Part shown: in pieces, positions 41,501 to 51,301 of the stretch
Numbering within the stretch: position 1 is the stretch's first letter
How the letters are laid out: every line of letters begins with the position of its first letter
Assembly (NCBI GenBank): GCA_037349105.1
Contig: JAYJMM010000102.1
Span: 2,666,001-2,730,000 of the forward strand
Origin: Limnomonas spitsbergensis
Lineage: Eukaryota; Chlorophyta; Chlorophyceae; Chlamydomonadales
Direction: 5' to 3'
Length of the DNA: 64,000 nucleotides
Notes under the pieces: model-generated
Databases searched by the model: none
Seen by the model: only the letters and a program-made list of their open reading frames with translations
What the model was told of the DNA's origin: nothing
Made by a program: the position numbers and the translations under genes

Positions 41501-43464
41501 TGGCCGGTGGCTGTGAGCCAGGCCAACTGCAGGTGCAGGCGTCACGACGGTGTTTGCCGAGGGAGGCAGCCCATGTGCCACCTGTGGTGGCCGGTGGCTG
41601 CGAGCCGGACCAACTGCATTCTTGGGAACAAAAGCTGAACCAGCAAGTGGCTGAGGAACCAGTTGGACCAAGTGAGGGCGAGGACCACGTGCACAGGCAT
41701 GCAACGGTGTCGGTTCAGATGCATATGCACCAACCAGAAGAGGATGGGCCTATCACACCACCAGTGGCAGCAGCTCCTGGAGGGACCAAGGTGCCAATAT
41801 CAGACCCAGGGGCGGTCCAGCAGGCCAACAAGCAGCTGGGGGCGCCAAAGAGTGAGGCATGTGTGCCTGCAGCTGCCGGCAGCCCTAGCCAGTCCCTGGT
41901 CAAGGCCTCAGGACTCAAGGGGGGCCAGGCAGGCAACCTGCCGGAGGGGTTGGCCGTGCAGGGTCCAACTGAAGGGGCAAGGCAGGTGATCCCGGGCACA
42001 AGGGTAGCAAGCCCAACCCACCAGGGCAGTGCCCATGGGGAACACAATGGACACTCACCCAAGCCAGTTGCAGCAGAGAATCCTGAGGGGTCAGAGGAGC
42101 AGGGAATCTCCGTACCCATGCTGAGGGAAAAGGTGAACTGGTACCGGCAGAAGCTCAAAGGAGTGGCCAGGCAGCTGTGGGTGGCCAGGCAGCCAATGTT
42201 GGCTTGGCAGTTGAGGATGACCAGGCAGCTGAGGAGGGTGAAGCATAGCTTGGAACATGCCAATCAGAACTTACAGGCGTTGCGGCCACAAGGCGAGGAG
42301 GAGGAAGAGCAGCAGCTGCAGCACGCAGCCATGGTCGCATGGCACGTGGCACTACCCTGGGGGCACGGGGCTGAGCAGGCCAGCCATGAGGGTTCCTGCT
42401 CAGCAGAGCCGGGTGGGCCAGTGGGTCAAGCCAGCCCTAGCCTGAGTCTCGACCCAGACGACGGCAGCAGTTCCAGCCTGGCAATGGCAGGCAGGGCAGC
42501 TGACAGTGACATGGAAGCAGCTAGGAGCAGCAGGTCTCCGGTGCCAGCACCCGAGGACGACAGCGGCATCAGAAATGTGTGCCCGGTAGCAATTCATGAT
42601 GTACCGCCTGCAGATGTGGATCTAGACAGGCTCTGGGAGGACCGTGCAGCAGGTGCCCGTCAGCAACCGATGGAGATCCGCAATGGCATGCGTCAGGCCA
42701 TGCGGCTTAACAAAGGAGGAGTATGCATGTTCTGCGGGTTCGAGTGCGAGCACAGCGACAGGGCATGTGAGCATCTCATGGATGCCACCATCCAGAGGGG
42801 AGGAGCAAAGCAGGCAGCGCTGGAGGCGGTTGAGAACCCGGGGCAGGGTCAGCCGCGGGTGCAGGAGCCACACCAGCCCCAGAAGGCTGAGGCGGGCTCC
42901 AGCAGTGTGGAGGAAGAAGAGCCCAAACCAATGAGAAGCAGGGTGGAAGCTGTTGAGCAGGAAAGCATCCGGGAGCCCATGTGGTTGGCACCCAGGTATG
43001 GACAGATACCCGTTCAAGCAGCACCCGCATCCACGGGGCATGGCACACCCCAGTCCAGGTTCCCAGCTAGCGCAGGCAGGCAGAGGCAAGAGGCCGTGGC
43101 CGAAGGCAACAGCAGGGAAAAGAAGGGCAGCGGCCAGGCTGACAGCCTTTATGGGTACTTCAGCAACCCGGGGTGGACGCCTATCCCAGGGGAGCGGCGT
43201 CCGGCAGTGGAAGAACACGCGGGGAGCGTAAGCCAGACGGGTACGGCGGAACGACCAAGAGAACTCCAGCCAATCGGATGGGCAGACATCCTGCAATGGG
43301 CAGCACGGCTGTGGCAGCAGGTGTGCTCCAGGTGTTTCGCCCACCTCAGCGATCAGACCCAGGCTATCGAGGAGTTCCAAAGGAGTGCTAGGAGCCCTTT
43401 ACCAAGGGTAACCTGCTGTGCAGGAGCGATAATCTGTCTGGTGAGCAGATTATCCTCGACTTAA
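38539..43464 (+). CDS. Giant Gag-like protein of copy 1, N-terminal part
   Basis: 1641 codons from ATG at 38539. The last ~28 codons (after QAIEEFQ, 43378) come from the nested LTR. Order: acidic, Pro/Gly-rich N-terminus with a twice-used TEIGR.EPVPQSTPDF block (residues about 155-235); a motif QPVGWKRLGQWATGVWKVVC (near 325); three 26-residue repeats with REL..QLHLINCV; about nineteen 29-residue repeats (GGCEPGQLQVQASRLCLQRE); a helical Q/R-rich stretch (about 1190-1260); a Cys/His cluster CMFCGFECEHSDRACEHL (about 1395), a zinc-knuckle candidate; and a second motif QPIGWADILQWAARLWQQVC (about 1577). No protease, RT, RNase H or integrase motif. I call it Gag-like from its position between LTRs and its composition. 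Confidence 0.65.
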   Translation: MQDAIVDPNRHQHPDTARRSGRVTGMEPGDDPMTPINAAVAEEAKQISLGLSRDEYAGMGDKALGVVSSRTLDASTVHSEVTRRGIGRGGTARIPTGLSQEGERWLVPDDESLDPTSEPPTERSQTGGVGEGGGPEEPPVDLPVGAGTRSSEVKMDLQVSHTEIGRDEPVPQSTPDFWRQGLEYAQGLKLKGGTPELALDPDTAVSHTEIGRGEPVPQSTPDFFRQGLEYAQWLKLVGSASESAPDPNTAVSQLRGADLCSGPEYATQKRPLGVASAAQRVKDKSGTMPRGGNQMIRKLADLQAVEGAKAATTEWPPVKRKEDLAQPVGWKRLGQWATGVWKVVCDAEQVGLGNLAVLVGTAGRVSLEALTRRVEQPCRQVPPNGWSMFDILSSEGEPSSMHQQQTRGSACPPRRDSPVASEQLHLVNCVTAGSACPPRRDSPVASEQLHLINCVPKGNAFPPKPVTGGCEPGQLQVHAPRLCLQREAAHVTPVMTGGHEPCQLQVHAPRLCLQREAAHVTPVMTGGHEPCQLQVHASRLCLQREAVPATPMVISGCEPGHLQVHASRLCLPSEAVPVTPVVAGGCEPGKLQVQASRLSLQREAVPVTPVMIGSCEPGQLQVQASRRCLQREAAQVTPVVAGGCEPGQLQVQASRRCLPREAVPVTSVVASGCEPGQLQVQASRRCLQWEAVPVTHVVTGGHEPCQLQVHASRLCLPSEAVPVTPVVAGGCEPGKLQVQASRLSLQREAVPETPVVAGGCEPGKLQVQASRLCLQMEDVPVTPVMTGGHEPCQLQVHASRLCLPSEAVPVTPVVAGGCEPGKLQVQASRLCLPREAVPETPVVAGGCEPGKLQVQASRLCLQRDAVPVTPVGIGGCEPSQLQVHASRLCLPREAAHETPVVAGGCEPGQLQVQASRLCLQMEDVPVTPVVAGGHEPCQLQVHESRRSLPREAAHETPVVAGGCEPGQLQVQASQLCLQREDVPVTPVVAGGCEPGQLQVQASRRCLPREAAHVPPVVAGGCEPDQLHSWEQKLNQQVAEEPVGPSEGEDHVHRHATVSVQMHMHQPEEDGPITPPVAAAPGGTKVPISDPGAVQQANKQLGAPKSEACVPAAAGSPSQSLVKASGLKGGQAGNLPEGLAVQGPTEGARQVIPGTRVASPTHQGSAHGEHNGHSPKPVAAENPEGSEEQGISVPMLREKVNWYRQKLKGVARQLWVARQPMLAWQLRMTRQLRRVKHSLEHANQNLQALRPQGEEEEEQQLQHAAMVAWHVALPWGHGAEQASHEGSCSAEPGGPVGQASPSLSLDPDDGSSSSLAMAGRAADSDMEAARSSRSPVPAPEDDSGIRNVCPVAIHDVPPADVDLDRLWEDRAAGARQQPMEIRNGMRQAMRLNKGGVCMFCGFECEHSDRACEHLMDATIQRGGAKQAALEAVENPGQGQPRVQEPHQPQKAEAGSSSVEEEEPKPMRSRVEAVEQESIREPMWLAPRYGQIPVQAAPASTGHGTPQSRFPASAGRQRQEAVAEGNSREKKGSGQADSLYGYFSNPGWTPIPGERRPAVEEHAGSVSQTGTAERPRELQPIGWADILQWAARLWQQVCSRCFAHLSDQTQAIEEFQRSARSPLPRVTCCAGAIICLVSRLSST
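39945..41612 (+). repeat. 87-bp coding tandem repeat in gag copy 1, about 19 units
   Basis: Spacing is 87 bp (for example ATGACCGGTGGCCACGAGCC at 40021 and 40108). Each unit encodes 29 residues with fixed CEPGQLQVQASRLCL and variable REAVPVTPVV. Variation is mostly silent or confined to a few positions (EPGQ/EPCQ, VQ/VH, SRL/SRR), and the frame is never lost. A related array lies inverted at 61140-62390. Confidence 0.95.
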
Positions 43465-44179
43465 TCCTCAGGTTACTGCACTAACCTTTGATGATTCTTC
43501 CCTTACTGTTGACAGAAGTTACGAAGTGAAGTCGACCCTGGTGAAGACTGATGCACTGATGTCGACAGTTGACAGGTTGGGGCGGCTTAGATCGGACTTG
43601 TGGACGAAGCTGCCCGAAGTGATGAAGAGTGTAGAGCTGACTGAACGACTCTTGATGGAGAAGATCAACTGAAAGATCAGATGATCGACTTGGTAGCCAG
43701 GAAAGGCTGGGGAAGCAGCTTGCAGTGTCGACTTGAGTTCTAGAGATTGAGCTGAGAGCTCGCAGTGTAGAGGTGTCAAGCGAGAGAACAAGAAGAATGA
43801 GGAGTGGAAGTAGAGGAGATGGAACTAGAGATAGCGAATAAATGTAGTGTGTAACTAGAGCTATTCGCACAGTGTAGTGTCCAGGCTTCGATACTTAGTG
43901 ATGTGGTCTTAAGAGCGAAAGGATCAGTGTAGAGTTAACTAGAGATCTCCTTCCAGTGTAGTTTCCTGGCCTTGATAAGGGGCCGAAATATCGCAGGTAG
44001 ACAATTAGTCCCAGAACAGATTAAAACGGGGTGATTCAACTTCGTGTATACTTGAGTAAGAAGAGAAGAATGCCTGGAACGAGCCAGGCATTCTCGAAGT
44101 ACCACAAAACGTAATGGATCCGAAACCAAAAAGAATGTACAAACCACCCCTGCGTGCGGTGCACCCATACGTCGTGACA
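43386..44179 (-). mobile_element. LTR of nested element, left copy
   Basis: 794 bp, TG..CA on both strands (TGCTAGGAGC ... CGTCGTGACA). Offset exactly 7122 from the right copy; I found one difference (A at 43842, G at 50964). It contains a perfect hairpin AGAATGCCTGG/CCAGGCATTCT (about 44067-44094) and GATAATCTG/CAGATTATC. If the element reads with its long minus-strand ORF, this is its 3' LTR. Confidence 0.9.
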
Positions 44180-45100
44180 GCTGTCACGAGGTACCAGTGA
44201 CCTTGAAGTATCACTGCGCACTGCAGTCACTCCCCCCCCAGTCCGAAATTCAGAAGGCGGAGCAATTATCAATAGAGGACTGTAAAAAGACCCTCTTAAT
44301 CCTTGAGGTGGGCACAGCCATGCGAGATTACGGCTGATGTTTTGACATATCATGCACGTCAAAATGCCTCTGTGCCCTCCACTCTAGCACCTCAAGGATT
44401 CTTACACGGATAAGCCGTGAGTGGACCAATTACAGGATGAAAACCCTCGTGGGGAAACCTTGTAAGGTCTTGAGACAATCTACGATGATCCACTGCGATA
44501 ATCCACTGCGATGATCCTGTCTTGGCTCCAAGACTCCAAGCTCCACGACGCGTCCTTTATTGGCAGGCCTACTAACCCTGACACTCCCTATTTCCCTCCG
44601 CATTATGCGCCCGTAACACTCACCTCAGAACTACGCGTTATGCGTCCCAAGTCCCCACCTGCGCTTGCACACCCTGATTCAAATCTCTTAACCTCAAATC
44701 TGCACACCACGCGTTATGCGCCCCAACCACTAGACCTGCCAGCGTAAGCACGCCCCGACACGATCTCCTCAACTTCCCTCTGCTACGCAGATTTTCCACT
44801 TATACCTCTTCCCCTAACCCTTTTAGCACTGTGCATCGTGCCCCTAATCGCTGACCCACCATCCTACTAACTTGCGCCGTACATCGCACCCAACTACCTG
44901 TTTAACGCAGCATGCGACTCTTGACCTCTCATGAAGCGAAAACTAAGATCCACACTCGATCAGTTCTCCCAGACCCACTGGCCGTCCCACTAACCACCAT
45001 AGCGTCTGCTGCTCTGATGGCTAGCCTGCCCTGCAATAGTAGCTGCCATAGCCACTCAAACCTCGCTGGTGCGCACTGCAAAAACCCTCTCTCTACCAAA
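44180..45100. other. Nested element, non-coding part
   Basis: Pyrimidine-rich DNA with TACGCGTTATGCG-type phrases (44625-44725). At the border the LTR end forms the palindrome CGTGACAGCTGTCACG. No purine-rich tract lies beside the LTR on the minus strand. Confidence 0.5.
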
Positions 45101-45107
45101 CAACAAA

Positions 45108-45884
45108 CTACATGCGGAACCGCTGGCACAGCCACTGCGCACACAATGTCAGCCAGTGCTGGTGATGGGTTGACAATGATGACGTGCATGCCGTGAGCTT
45201 GCCCAGGAACCGATACGATGTCAGTTGCATTGGGTTCAGGTAGTAGTCCGCCAATCCCGCGGCCCATCCGTAATTGGTGATCACACCTGGCCAGTGGTCC
45301 TCATACATGGCAGGGGAAACACTAGGCTCAGCGCACATAATAACAGTGCTCGGGGATAAACTCAAGTGAAGGACGTTACACAGGGTTTTGCATTCTCCTG
45401 TGGTTATTCCCAATGTATTAGCAGGGTGGCCCCCCCTGACATGTGCTAAGTGTGCCAGTACCACTTGAGCAGCTGCGGTCCTTCCCGGCCATACCCCTGA
45501 CATCAGCCAAGTCATACCATCCAGCACGCTCTCCATGGTGGTCCAGTCCAGAAGCATCGTCGGAACCAGGCGCTCACAAATGACAGTGGCATGTGCCTCT
45601 AGCCGTAGCGGAAATCTGCTTACCCGGTTTAGCCGGCCACTTGGGCTGGTCAGAGGTGGGGACGGTGTCAGTCGTAGACCGTTCGCTGGCTGCGTTGGTC
45701 GTTGAATTGGCGGCACTGCCGTCACCAATGCGGGTGACGGTGGCTGGCCGCTCGTCATGGGTGTAACCCGCCGAGTAGTCCTGCCATTGGTGATTGGCGG
45801 ACAGACATCAAGTGTCGTTGGAACCGCTGGTGGCTTTGGAGCAGCCGGTGGCTTTGGAACAGCTGGTGACTGTGGCGCCTTCAT
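45108..45884 (-). CDS. Hypothetical protein of nested element
   Basis: About 258 codons from ATG at 45884. The N-terminus is Ala/Pro/Lys-rich (PKPPAAPKPPAVPTT) and the C-terminal half looks globular (TTMESVLDGMTWLMSGVW; EDHWPGVITNYGWAAGLADY). I recognise no RT, protease or integrase motif. It lies downstream of the long ORF in the same sense, where pol would be expected. The ATG is followed by a good open frame, but upstream extension in frame is possible. Confidence 0.45.
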   Translation of the reverse strand: MKAPQSPAVPKPPAAPKPPAVPTTLDVCPPITNGRTTRRVTPMTSGQPPSPALVTAVPPIQRPTQPANGLRLTPSPPLTSPSGRLNRVSRFPLRLEAHATVICERLVPTMLLDWTTMESVLDGMTWLMSGVWPGRTAAAQVVLAHLAHVRGGHPANTLGITTGECKTLCNVLHLSLSPSTVIMCAEPSVSPAMYEDHWPGVITNYGWAAGLADYYLNPMQLTSYRFLGKLTACTSSLSTHHQHWLTLCAQWLCQRFRM

Positions 45885-46189
45885 GGTCACAAGCTTCAGC
45901 GTGACTCGCTTTGCCTGGGCTCCTCAGCCATATCCATCTTCGAACACCAGGCCTTGACCTGCTGGCCAAGGGCCCCTGGTGCGCTGTAAGCCCATGATTG
46001 CTCAGCGGCAAAGTCGTCCTTCAAGGAAACACTGCCACCCACTTAGAGTAGCACTCGATCGCTTTCGACACGAGATCTGCGGGGAAGGGATGAACCGGGG
46101 ACATAGCTTGAGTCAAGACTCATAAGATTATTTAAACATGAGCCATGTGGACACAGCCTGAGACAAGCAGCCTTCCCCCCCCCAGCCTG

Positions 46190-47660
46190 GGGCGGGGGTC
46201 TACAACACGGAACATCTATAACCCTTGAGATCTGCAAGTCAAGATCAGCATCACAGCAGATCTGCAAGGCAAGATCGGTATCACTACAGATCTACTATCA
46301 GGAGCTGCAAGTCAAGTCCCTCAGGTCAAGATCTGCATCGTTGCAGATCTGCAAGTCACGACCTGCAAGCCAGAATATAATTTATAGACAATGTCAAGAT
46401 CTGCACCACAACAGATTTGCAGTTTACTGGCGAAGTGAAGATCTGCAATACAGCAGATCGGCAATGCATGATCTGCAAGTCAGGATCTGAATCACTGCAT
46501 ATCTACTTATCTGGATCTGCAAGTCATAACATGCGGGTCAAGATCTGCATCATTAAAGATCTGCAAGGCAAGATCTGTATCACTACAGATCTACTATCAG
46601 GAGCTGCAAGTCAAGTCCCTCAGGTCAAGATCTGCATCGTTGCAGATCTGTTAGTCAAGATCTGCAAGTCAGAATTTAATTTACTGGCAATGTCAAGATC
46701 TGCACCACAACAGATTTGCAGTTTACCGGCGAAGTCAAGATCTGCAACACAGCAGATTGGCAATACAACAGATCGGCAATGCATGATCTGCAAGTCAGGA
46801 TCTGAATCACTGCAAATCTACTTATCTGGATCTGCAAGTCATAACATGCGGGTCAAGATCTGCATCATTTAAGATCTGCAAGTCAGAAAATCCAGCACAA
46901 GCAAACAGCAAGGCTGCGATATACAGCACTCGAGATCCACATCACTCGAGACCTGCAGATCAAGATCTGTACTGAAGATCTACATCGCTCAAGATCTGTA
47001 GGTCAAGATCTGCAACACTGGGCATCTGTTACGCCAGATCTGCAACATGCAATCAGGACATGCAAATCAGGTCCGGAAGCGCTCAAGGCATGCGTGTGAA
47101 GATACGAACAATTAAATCAGGGGAGACTCGGAACTCTTGGTGAGCATGCGAGCAGAACTCAGGGGACCTTGCCAATACCGATCATGATGCAGCGACCAGT
47201 AGACAGCGCCACACGACGTTGCGCCGGCGCTGATAACCTTGTCTCCTCAGGACCTACAGGTCAAGATCTGCATCATTGAAGACATGTAAGTAAAATGCAG
47301 CATAAAAGAACAGCAAAGCTGGAATCTACAGCATTCGAGATCTTCATCACTAGAGATCGGCGAGATCTGCACTGAAGATCTACATCACTCAAGATCAGCA
47401 GGTCAAGATCTGCCATACTGAACAGCTGGAATGCCAGATCTGCAACATGCAATCAGGATATGCAAGTCAGATTCGGCAGCACACAAGGTGTGCGTGTGAA
47501 GGTACGGACAATTAATCAGGAGAGCTTCAGAATTATTGGTGAGCATGCGAGCAGAACTCAGGTGGCTAGTGGCTACGCCAATACCGATCATGGTGAACGA
47601 CCAATAGTCAGCGCCACACGTCGTTGCGCCGGCGCTGATAACCTTGTCTCCTCAGTTGAC
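46190..47660. repeat. AGATCTGCA-based repeat region with larger duplications
   Basis: The words AAGATCTGCA, CAGATCTGCAAG and GATCTGCATC recur dozens of times at irregular 20-40-bp spacing. Two larger duplications are overlaid: about 280-bp blocks at 46285-46570 and 46590-46870, and about 405-bp blocks ending in GCGCCGGCGCTGATAACC at 47220-47250 and 47626-47656. It lies inside the nested element. Confidence 0.85.
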
Positions 47661-48379
47661 CGTGACGACCATGATGGCACCAGCCCCCGTAGCCGCCACG
47701 TCCGCTGTGCAAGATCCCGAACCAACAGTAGGTCCGCTGATCAGTTGGCTCTGTGCATGGAGGCAACATTTTTTTTTATTCATTTTTTTCTTCCAGAATA
47801 AAATGCAAGTAGACAAGAAATCAGGACAGACCTACTGTCCCCCCCCAACCTGAGCCAAGCACATCGTTGGAGAGGGTTGCAAGCAATAAGGGCAAGCCGG
47901 ATTTCCTGGAAATAAAATAAAAGCTACACTCCGTATCGCATGAGCAAACAGTCAGGCACATGCTGACAGGTGTGTATAGCGGTGGGACTGGCGCGTGACT
48001 AGGCGCATGCTGACAGGTGTACCGCAGGTGTGTACCAGAAATATGATATGACAGAACACCGAGCAAGCACCGACACGTGTGAACTGTGAACAACAAGGTT
48101 GCACCACAAGTGTTAAGTGGCAGGTGATCTAGATGGTTGCACTGCAAGACAGGTGTGTGCTCCCGCATAGGATGGGTAGGAGAGCAAAATATCGGGGAAA
48201 TCTTTTCAAGAACTAGGTTTGACATGTGGGACCCACCACTGAAGTCCTTTCCAATGGATTGATCATGAGCCACGCTTGGGGCCGGGAACCTGCAGAACCC
48301 ACATACCTCAAGTTGGCAGTGAACTTGCTTAAACCATAGAAAGCATCGGCCTTCCATATTACCAGAGGTGTGGCTTGCG
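47661..48379. other. Nested element, 3' of the gag-like ORF
   Basis: Includes a T-rich tract (47768-47790), a C8 run and ACATGCTGACAGGTGT repeated (47957-48020). A 211-residue minus-strand frame is unsupported. Confidence 0.4.
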
Positions 48380-50353
48380 TCAATCACCCGCGGCCAGGAC
48401 GTCTTGCCCCGCATGGGGAAGGGGAGACCATGCCTTGAAGGGGGCACAAGGCACACATCTGTGACGCTGGTTGCTCTTGATTTTCTTGCTCAGACTGCCA
48501 TGTCCATCATGTTGGTCGAGGGCACCCTGGCTCTGGGCAAGAAAAGGTACAAGCTCATGGTCGTGGTCAGTCAGCATGGCCAGGGCAGAGCATGGGATTA
48601 TCTGGCCACGCTCACTTGCGGCCTGGCCTGTGTCAGCCCACATCTGCCGAATCTCCCATTCCCCACTCACGTGTGTGGTGAACAGCGCGAAGCGGGATGC
48701 ATCAGGCTCAACCTGATCTGCCAACTCACATGGTTGGTGATAGTCCTCAAAGAGGGGGTTTTGCCATTCAAACCACAGCTCACCTGTCTGAGAACTTGTG
48801 GGCCCCCCCCCCATAGTTGTGATTGACACCTCACCTTCGGTGCACAAGCCACACAACCTTGTGGCTAGATCTGAGGTGACCTCACGGGACCCCCGTAATT
48901 CCCTGAACAGCTCATTGCTTACCGGGTTCTCATCGGCGGGGAATCCAATAAATGTTTCGGGGATTTGCATGCTTCCACCCGGGTCATGCTGATGGGAACC
49001 TCGATTAGGAGCTTGACTCTCGGCTGTGGTGTTGCCCATGCCCCCCACGAGCATTCCTTCAATTGCCACCAGTTGAGGCAAGATTTTCGACTTGACATTG
49101 CCCCGATCACTGACCTGGTCTTTATCGTCATAGTCATCGCCATGCGAGTGCCACTTGGGGCTGTAACCTGAATCTCCTGGCCTGCCAGGCCCGCCTGTTC
49201 CTCCTGATCCACCAGTGTACCTGGAACCTTCATGACCCTCAGATCCACCTGTCCTAGCTGGTTGTCCAGGACCCCCATATCCACCTGCCCCTCCGGCACC
49301 AGTTGGGTAGCCTGACCCCCTCGAGTTCCCATTTCCACCTGGATACGCAGGTCCACCGGAACCCTGTTCATCACCCTGGGCACCTGACTGACCATCCGAA
49401 CCAACACCATTGTACGACATGCCAGGACCATTTGGGACCCCTCCACTGCCTCTTGGGGATCGGGGCGCACTCTGATGCAGCCATGACTGCCCCTCCTCAC
49501 CTGATCGGAATGACGTAGAGGTAGGTGTGGACATCATCTGCGCCTCAGGTTCTGCCGGTGGCCTTGACGCGGTAGGTGTGGCTGGTCTCAAGGCCAGTTC
49601 AAGCGATTCGGGTACAGGCTTGACGATTGACTCACGTAGTAAGGGAGCAGCTTCAATCTCCATCAGGGGTACCTGCAATACAGGTGCTGAGGAAAGGGCA
49701 CACATCCCACTTCCTGATGGTTCTTCAGCAACACGCAGCGACTTTACTGGCGTTCGCACGCTCAGGCATTTTTGGACAGCTGTCAAATACAGGGGGTTAT
49801 CGACCATCCGTAGGCACACTTTCTCTCCGTCACTGTATGACTCTGCCACCTTTTTCGGGGTACTATCCCTACATTTATCGGCGTTGAGGATACTTAGGTC
49901 CAGGTCTTCCCTTTCTTCATCCGCGCGTTGATCGGCTTCCCGTCGCTCTGCATCGAGCCGCGCAATTGTAGCAATCGCCTCTGCGGTGATTCTACGATCA
50001 TGCGCCTCCTTGGCCCTGGCCCTAAAGGCAAGTTGCTTCTGTATCCTCAACTGTTCGTTGTTTTCGAACTCTTGCATGGCAGTGAGGACTGGGACCTGCT
50101 CTTGCATGGCAGTGAGGACTGGGACATGCGGGTCCCTTCCAGACGACGCAGCGGTATCCCGGCTAATCTTGGCCGCAGCATCCATGTCTTGATGGACCAT
50201 GTTCTGCTTCCGAATGGCGACTTCCTTCTTTACCTCACGCGTGATAGCTCTTGTGTCCCGCGCTACTGCATCCAGTTGAGCCTTATCAAGCTCTGGGATG
50301 GTGGGCAGATCACCAGGAAGGGCTTTCTTGCCCTTCCCAGCCTCATGACTCAT
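48380..50353 (-). CDS. Gag-like protein of nested element
   Basis: 657 codons, ATG at 50353, only 155 bases inside the right LTR, which sets the element's orientation. The N-terminal third is charged and coiled-coil-like (AFRARAKEAHDRRITAEAIA; TIARLDAERREADQRADEER). An 8-residue duplication (VPVLTAMQE) lies near residue 85. The middle is very Gly-rich (YPGGNGNSRGSGYPTGAGG; TGGPGRPGDSGYSP). The C-terminal third is globular and acidic (ETFIGFPADENPVSNELFRE). No CCHC knuckle or enzyme motif is visible. Gag-like by place and composition only. Confidence 0.55.
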   Translation of the reverse strand: MSHEAGKGKKALPGDLPTIPELDKAQLDAVARDTRAITREVKKEVAIRKQNMVHQDMDAAAKISRDTAASSGRDPHVPVLTAMQEQVPVLTAMQEFENNEQLRIQKQLAFRARAKEAHDRRITAEAIATIARLDAERREADQRADEEREDLDLSILNADKCRDSTPKKVAESYSDGEKVCLRMVDNPLYLTAVQKCLSVRTPVKSLRVAEEPSGSGMCALSSAPVLQVPLMEIEAAPLLRESIVKPVPESLELALRPATPTASRPPAEPEAQMMSTPTSTSFRSGEEGQSWLHQSAPRSPRGSGGVPNGPGMSYNGVGSDGQSGAQGDEQGSGGPAYPGGNGNSRGSGYPTGAGGAGGYGGPGQPARTGGSEGHEGSRYTGGSGGTGGPGRPGDSGYSPKWHSHGDDYDDKDQVSDRGNVKSKILPQLVAIEGMLVGGMGNTTAESQAPNRGSHQHDPGGSMQIPETFIGFPADENPVSNELFRELRGSREVTSDLATRLCGLCTEGEVSITTMGGGPTSSQTGELWFEWQNPLFEDYHQPCELADQVEPDASRFALFTTHVSGEWEIRQMWADTGQAASERGQIIPCSALAMLTDHDHELVPFLAQSQGALDQHDGHGSLSKKIKSNQRHRCVPCAPFKAWSPLPHAGQDVLAAGD

Positions 50354-50507
50354 ACTGAGCTGTGCTGGATGGTACAGATCTCTTGCTTAATCAAGGATGC
50401 GACTAGGATTTATCGACACTCGACCGATTCAAGCACTTTTTTTAACGACTCAGTTACCAGCGAATTCGAGGTGCTAACGAATCCGGATTCTTCTCTTCTT
50501 AAAGGAG

Positions 50508-51301
50508 TGCTAGGAGCCCTTTACCAAGGGTAACCTGCTGTGCAGGAGCGATAATCTGTCTGGTGAGCAGATTATCCTCGACTTAATCCTCAGGTTACTG
50601 CACTAACCTTTGATGATTCTTCCCTTACTGTTGACAGAAGTTACGAAGTGAAGTCGACCCTGGTGAAGACTGATGCACTGATGTCGACAGTTGACAGGTT
50701 GGGGCGGCTTAGATCGGACTTGTGGACGAAGCTGCCCGAAGTGATGAAGAGTGTAGAGCTGACTGAACGACTCTTGATGGAGAAGATCAACTGAAAGATC
50801 AGATGATCGACTTGGTAGCCAGGAAAGGCTGGGGAAGCAGCTTGCAGTGTCGACTTGAGTTCTAGAGATTGAGCTGAGAGCTCGCAGTGTAGAGGTGTCA
50901 AGCGAGAGAACAAGAAGAATGAGGAGTGGAAGTAGAGGAGATGGAACTAGAGATAGCGAATAAGTGTAGTGTGTAACTAGAGCTATTCGCACAGTGTAGT
51001 GTCCAGGCTTCGATACTTAGTGATGTGGTCTTAAGAGCGAAAGGATCAGTGTAGAGTTAACTAGAGATCTCCTTCCAGTGTAGTTTCCTGGCCTTGATAA
51101 GGGGCCGAAATATCGCAGGTAGACAATTAGTCCCAGAACAGATTAAAACGGGGTGATTCAACTTCGTGTATACTTGAGTAAGAAGAGAAGAATGCCTGGA
51201 ACGAGCCAGGCATTCTCGAAGTACCACAAAACGTAATGGATCCGAAACCAAAAAGAATGTACAAACCACCCCTGCGTGCGGTGCACCCATACGTCGTGAC
51301 A
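50508..51301 (-). mobile_element. LTR of nested element, right copy
   Basis: 794 bp, essentially identical to 43386-44179. The shared sequence extends 7 bp further left (AAAGGAG at 43379 and 50501). The bases outside the two LTRs (AAAGGAG on the left, CCAGTGC on the right) do not form a target-site duplication. Confidence 0.9.

Noticed and set aside
44180..50507. Plus-strand orientation of the nested element
   Set aside because: A short purine tract (AAAGGAG) before the right LTR would suit it, but the only long non-repeat ORF starts 155 bases inside the right LTR on the minus strand, and the same AAAGGAG also precedes the left LTR.
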